DNA from: JAIVJZ01 sp035296385
GTDB taxonomy: Bacteria > Acidobacteriota > Blastocatellia > Pyrinomonadales > Pyrinomonadaceae
Length of the DNA stretch: 34,660 nt
Assembly: GCA_035296385.1 (NCBI GenBank)
Contig: DATHBB010000006.1
Location: forward strand, 1 to 34,660
Direction: 5' to 3'
The first letter of the stretch is position 1. Each line of letters opens with the position of its first letter. Of the stretch, positions 31,933 through 34,660 are shown in pieces. The position numbers and the translations under genes are program-made. The notes beneath the pieces were generated by a model, which was not told the DNA's origin, did no database searches, and worked only from the letters and a program-made list of their open reading frames with translations.

Positions 31933-31950
31933 AGCATACAATAAGATGCT
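31933..31950 (-). promoter_or_regulatory. Possible antitoxin operator palindrome
   Basis: AGCAT (31933-31937) and ATGCT (31946-31950) are inverted arms with an 8-nt centre. The site is about 20-40 nt upstream of the antitoxin start, where Phd/YefM proteins usually bind for autorepression. The short arms make chance possible. Confidence 0.3.
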
Positions 31951-32005
31951 AATTCAACACCAGACTTTTAACACCTATTTATTGTCGTTCAATCATGCTG
32001 CTCAA

Positions 32006-32035
32006 TTGTACGTAGCCCTCGAATACCTCTATAAT
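32006..32035 (+). promoter_or_regulatory. Promoter of the Mrp gene, near-leaderless
   Basis: TTGTAC (32006-32011), an 18-nt spacer and a perfect TATAAT (32030-32035). The expected start point (~32042) is immediately before ATG 32043, and a second in-frame ATG is at 32052. No Shine-Dalgarno is present, which fits a leaderless message. Confidence 0.7.
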
Positions 32036-32042
32036 TTAGCCG

Positions 32043-33137
32043 ATGGCAATTATGACACAAGTTTCAGAACAGGGCGTGCTCGACGCGCTGCGCACAATCA
32101 TCGATCCGGACTTGCACAAAGACATCGTCACGCTCGGATTCATCAAGGACTTACGTATTGACGGCGGCGAGGTTTCGTTCCGCATCGTCCTGACGACTCC
32201 GGCCTGCCCGGTCAAAGAAGAGATGCAGACGGCGGCGGAGCAGCGCGTCGGCGCGCTCGCGGGCGTCAAGAATGTTCGTGTGACGATGGACGCGGAAGTG
32301 CCCAAAGGCCGGGGCCTCGGCGAGAAGGTGACTGTGCCGGGCGTGCGCAACATCGTCGCGGTCTCTTCGGGCAAAGGCGGCGTCGGCAAGTCAACGGTCG
32401 CGGTGAACATCGCCGTCGCGCTCGCGCGAGACGGGGCGCGCGTCGGCCTGATGGACGCAGACGTGTACGGGCCGAACGCCCCGCTGATGCTCGGCGTCAG
32501 CGACTCGAAGCCGGAGGTGGCGGGCAACAAACTCCTGCCCGTCCGCGCGCACGGCATACGCATGATGTCCATGGCGATTTTGAAACCGGGCGACGAGCCG
32601 ATGATCTTTCGCGGCCCCATCCTGCACGGCCTCGTACGCCAGTTTTTGCAAGATGTGCTCTGGGGCGAACTCGACTATCTCATCGTTGACATGCCGCCGG
32701 GTACGGGCGACGTGCAACTATCCTTAGCGCAACTCGTGCCGGTGCAGGGCGCTGTCCTGGTGACGACGCCGCAGGAAGTGGCTGTGGCCGACGTGCGGCG
32801 CGCGCTCAGGATGTTCGAGACGGTGGCCGTGCCCGTGCTCGGCATCGTCGAAAACATGAGCTACTTCGTCGCGCCGGATACGGGCACGCGTTACAACATC
32901 TTCGGCGAGGGCGGCGGCCAGAAATTAGCGGAAGCCTACGGCGTGCCCTTCCTCGGCGCAGTCCCGATGGGCCTGGACGTGCGCGAGGGCGGCGACGCGG
33001 GCGTGCCCGTCGTGCTCAGCCATCCGGAGTCGCCGCAGGCCGAAGCCTTCCGGCGCGTGGCCGAAGAAGTCGCGCGGCAGGTCTCGATTGAAGCGATGAA
33101 GCCCGAACTCAAAGTGGTCGTGACGCAGGCGCAGTAA
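32043..33137 (+). CDS. Mrp/ApbC-family Fe-S carrier P-loop ATPase
   Basis: Mrp/ApbC proteins carry and transfer Fe-S clusters. Residues 1-95 form a MIP18/DUF59 domain with the conserved Cys55 (TTPACPV). The deviant Walker A is SSGKGGVGKST (Gly110-Thr118); DADVYGPN and DMPPGTGD are the further nucleotide-binding motifs. The CxxC that binds the bridging cluster in Salmonella ApbC is replaced by Ala277-Pro-Asp-Thr280 (NMSYFVAPDTGT). Cluster binding must therefore differ, as in the cyanobacterial-type variants that also lack this CxxC. ATG 32043 or 32052 is possible, neither with a Shine-Dalgarno. The IscA-like gene downstream fits a role in cluster assembly. Length 364 is normal for DUF59-Mrp fusions. 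Confidence 0.92.
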   Translation: MAIMTQVSEQGVLDALRTIIDPDLHKDIVTLGFIKDLRIDGGEVSFRIVLTTPACPVKEEMQTAAEQRVGALAGVKNVRVTMDAEVPKGRGLGEKVTVPGVRNIVAVSSGKGGVGKSTVAVNIAVALARDGARVGLMDADVYGPNAPLMLGVSDSKPEVAGNKLLPVRAHGIRMMSMAILKPGDEPMIFRGPILHGLVRQFLQDVLWGELDYLIVDMPPGTGDVQLSLAQLVPVQGAVLVTTPQEVAVADVRRALRMFETVAVPVLGIVENMSYFVAPDTGTRYNIFGEGGGQKLAEAYGVPFLGAVPMGLDVREGGDAGVPVVLSHPESPQAEAFRRVAEEVARQVSIEAMKPELKVVVTQAQ

Positions 33138-33141
33138 AACC

Positions 33142-33270
33142 GTCAGTTGTCCGTCGTCAGTTGTCAGTTGTTGGTTTCAGCTATTCTTTGCTTGTGGCTA
33201 AAGGGCAAGGCGGTTAATATTAGCGACACGGTTGCTCTGAACAACTGACAACGGACGAGGGACAACTGAC
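33142..33270. repeat. Heptad inverted-repeat element C
   Basis: 31-nt arms (33142-33172 and 33240-33270), 29 of 31 complementary. The left arm is phased at 7 nt: GTCAGTT, GTCCGTC, GTCAGTT, GTCAGTT, GTT. The loop is 67 nt, longer than in A, B and D. The left arm starts 4 nt after the Mrp stop. Confidence 0.92.
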
Positions 33271-33282
33271 ATCTAAAGGTTG

Positions 33283-33312
33283 TTAATAACCGCATACTGA
33301 ACGGGTCATAAT
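33283..33312 (+). promoter_or_regulatory. Possible promoter of the IscA-like gene
   Basis: TTAATA (33283-33288), an 18-nt spacer and CATAAT (33307-33312, 5 of 6). It is just downstream of element C and 16 nt before ATG 33329. Confidence 0.35.
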
Positions 33313-33328
33313 TTAAGGAGAGAGAAAA

Positions 33329-33685
33329 ATGTCTACAGCAACGATGCCGACCGTGACGCTCAACGTGACGGAGAATGCGGCGAACGAGATCAAGAAGTTT
33401 ATGGCGAGCGAAGAGGGCTTGCCGGAAACCGCCGGACTGCGCGTGCGCGTCGTGCCGGGCGGCTGCTCCGGTTTCCAGTACAGCCTGAACATCGAAGAGG
33501 AATCGAAGCAGGGCGACAACGTGACGGAAGCGCACGGCGTGCGCCTCTTCGTGGACATGTTCAGCGCGCAATACCTGAGCGGCGTCGAAATCGACTACGT
33601 CAACGGCGTGATGGGTTCGGGCTTCACCTTCAAGAACCCGAACGCGACTGGCGGCTGCGGCTGCGGTTCTTCGTTCACAGCCTAA
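33329..33685 (+). CDS. HesB/IscA/ErpA-type Fe-S assembly protein
   Basis: A-type carriers receive Fe-S clusters and pass them to apo-proteins. The three conserved cysteines are present: Cys46 (PGGCSGFQY) and Cys110/Cys112 (GGCGCGSSF). The family core VTENAANEIKKFM through DYVNGVMGSGFTFKNPNA is complete. At 118 residues the length is normal; it cannot be placed with certainty as IscA, SufA or ErpA. AAGGAGAGAG precedes ATG 33329 at a good distance. It follows the Mrp gene, with element C between, and a 2Fe-2S ferredoxin follows, making an Fe-S gene set. A long hairpin after the stop probably ends transcription. Confidence 0.94.
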   Translation: MSTATMPTVTLNVTENAANEIKKFMASEEGLPETAGLRVRVVPGGCSGFQYSLNIEEESKQGDNVTEAHGVRLFVDMFSAQYLSGVEIDYVNGVMGSGFTFKNPNATGGCGCGSSFTA

Positions 33686-33706
33686 TCTCGGTTCAAACAC
33701 TCAAGC

Positions 33707-33803
33707 AAAGCGCGTTCGCGTGAAAGCGAGGCGCGCCCGTCGCTCTTCCAGAAAGAGCGACGGGCGCGCCTCCGGCTTTCGCGTAACGCGCTTTTCGTTT
33801 TTT
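33707..33803 (+). terminator. Long-stem intrinsic terminator
   Basis: Arms of about 41-44 nt (33707-33747 and 33752-33795) with few mismatches and a 4-nt CCAG loop. The inner ~19 bp (GGCGCGCCCGTCGCTCTT side) are perfect. A T-rich tract, TTTTCGTTTTTTGTT, follows. It is much longer than a usual terminator stem. Confidence 0.85.
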
Positions 33804-33862
33804 GTTGTAAACTGCGCGGACAAGCAATCACCAAAAATTTCATACAGGAGTTGACCCGAAAG

Positions 33863-34198
33863 ATGCCCGTAATCGAAGCCGAGACCGCCACAGGCACACA
33901 GTCCATCGACGCCGCGCAGGGACGCAAACTCGTCCTCGCCATAGAAGACGCCGGAATTGACATTCTCCACCGCTGCGGCGGCAACGCCAAATGCACGACC
34001 TGCCGCGTCGAAGTGCTCGCGGGCGACCCCGGCGAGATCGGCGAAGCCGAACGCGCGCGCCTCGCCGCCGAGACGGGACTCGCCGAAAACGTACGCCTCT
34101 CCTGCCAGGTGCGCGTGACGGACGATCTGAAAGTGCGCGTCCTGCGCCAGGCCAGCACCACCAACCTCGCGGCGGGAACCAGACCGGGTGAAGATTAG
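33863..34198 (+). CDS. 2Fe-2S ferredoxin (plant/adrenodoxin fold)
   Basis: The [2Fe-2S] ligands are Cys38, Cys44, Cys47 and Cys81 in RCGGNAKCTTC and RLSCQV, the C-x5-C-x2-C ... C pattern of these ferredoxins. LVLAIEDAGIDILH precedes the cluster loop. At 111 residues it is a single domain. I chose ATG 33863; the TTG at 33851 sits directly on the AGGAG and cannot use it. It may donate electrons to Fe-S assembly or to an unlinked oxidoreductase; this is only inferred from position after the IscA-like gene. Element D starts 3 nt after its stop. Confidence 0.9.
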   Translation: MPVIEAETATGTQSIDAAQGRKLVLAIEDAGIDILHRCGGNAKCTTCRVEVLAGDPGEIGEAERARLAAETGLAENVRLSCQVRVTDDLKVRVLRQASTTNLAAGTRPGED

Positions 34199-34201
34199 AG
34201 A

Positions 34202-34279
34202 TCAGAGGTCAGAGGTTAGAGGCTGGTTAAAACTAAAACTGTCTTCACTGATCTCTGACCTCTAACCTCTGACCTCTGA
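34202..34279. repeat. Heptad inverted-repeat element D
   Basis: Perfect 21-nt arms (34202-34222 and 34259-34279). The left arm is three phased 7-nt units: TCAGAGG, TCAGAGG, TTAGAGG. The loop is 36 nt. It starts 3 nt after the ferredoxin stop and precedes the co-directional PuuD-like gene. Confidence 0.95.
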
Positions 34280-34382
34280 CTTCCATAGTTATTGCGCCTC
34301 GTTTCGCTTGGTGTTAATCTCTCGCGCGTAACAACCGTTCGAGCAAGCCACACCACACATCAGGAAAAAATTCGGAGGTCAT

Positions 34383-34660
34383 ATGCTGATCGAGTCGTCC
34401 GTTCATCTCCCCGCCGGTTTCGCGATGCTGCAAGAGATTTTCCATGCGCCGGGCGCGGAGGCGCTCGTGCGCGTGCTGTTGCGTTGGGCGCACTTCGTCG
34501 CCGGTATAGCGTGGATCGGGTTGCTCTACTTCTTCAACCTCGTCAACGTCCCGTTCCAAAAAGGCATCGACGCCGAGACGAAGAAGAAGGTGAATCCAGA
34601 TTTGCTCACGCGCTCGCTCTGGTACTTTCGCTGGGGCGCGGTCGTCACCGTGCTCGTCGG
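34383..34660 (+). CDS. Partial PuuD-like membrane protein (urate hydroxylase N-terminal domain)
   Basis: The frame starts at ATG 34383, with GGAGG 4 nt upstream, and runs off the right edge after 92 codons. The visible part has a first membrane helix with RWAHFVAGIAWIGLLYFFN, then VNVPF, a charged loop with KKKVNPDLLTRSLWYFRWG, and a second hydrophobic stretch. His and Trp in helix one and the WYFRWG motif match the membrane domain of PuuD, a cytochrome-type urate oxidase of purine breakdown. Related Acidobacteria proteins often lack the cytochrome c part, which cannot be judged here. A urate role is therefore uncertain. Confidence 0.75.
   Translation, partial: MLIESSVHLPAGFAMLQEIFHAPGAEALVRVLLRWAHFVAGIAWIGLLYFFNLVNVPFQKGIDAETKKKVNPDLLTRSLWYFRWGAVVTVLV

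Overview
The window is GC-rich chromosomal DNA whose gene content fits an Acidobacteriota genome, probably class Blastocatellia. This is an inference from the protein set: an exported TPR-CHAT protein, a two-domain M16 peptidase, a YfhO-like protein, a HEAT-repeat cyclophilin, and small exported proteins of that flavour. I identified no rRNA, tRNA or CRISPR array. The first ~1.13 kb is clearly AT-richer than the rest and holds two unrecognised genes. It ends at a short sequence resembling half of an integron attC site, so this edge may be the end of an accessory segment.

Layout, left to right. 1-1130: a partial membrane/coiled-coil gene and a small secreted Cys-containing protein. 1462-4548: a secreted TPR-CHAT (caspase-like) protein, closed by a perfect bidirectional hairpin. 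4645-6699 (-): an M1-peptidase-like protein lacking its zinc ligands. 7046-7468: a hotdog thioesterase. 7516-12479 (-): a 5'-nucleotidase, a TPR protein and a two-domain M16 peptidase. 12675-15464: leucyl aminopeptidase and an SDR. 15540-17225: a peroxide-stress cluster with a PerR whose five metal ligands can all be placed, a 21-bp PerR-type palindrome over its promoter, a 2-Cys peroxiredoxin and a CxxC thioredoxin-like protein. 17338-18677: DUF4112 protein (-) and a GNAT (+). 18686-21307: YfhO-like protein.

21308-28300 (-) is a tight operon with gaps of 13-20 bp: HEAT-cyclophilin, a second M1-like protein lacking the catalytic Glu, a dolichol-phosphate-mannose-synthase-like GT2 and a GT39/PMT-like membrane transferase. 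It looks like an envelope folding and glycosylation unit. Then come a small exported protein behind a sigma-54-type promoter, a molybdopterin oxidoreductase fused transcriptionally to a Phd/ParE toxin-antitoxin pair, and an Fe-S cluster set (Mrp, IscA/ErpA-like, 2Fe-2S ferredoxin). The window ends inside a PuuD-like membrane protein gene.

The most unusual non-coding signal is a set of seven intergenic inverted-repeat elements (A-G). Four of them (A-D) have different sequences but the same design: arms built from strictly phased 7-nt units, placed within a few nt of, or over, the stop codon of the upstream gene and ahead of a co-directional gene. The two M1 homologues that have lost different catalytic residues are the most notable protein-level observation. 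All function calls rest on motif reading by eye; no database search was run.
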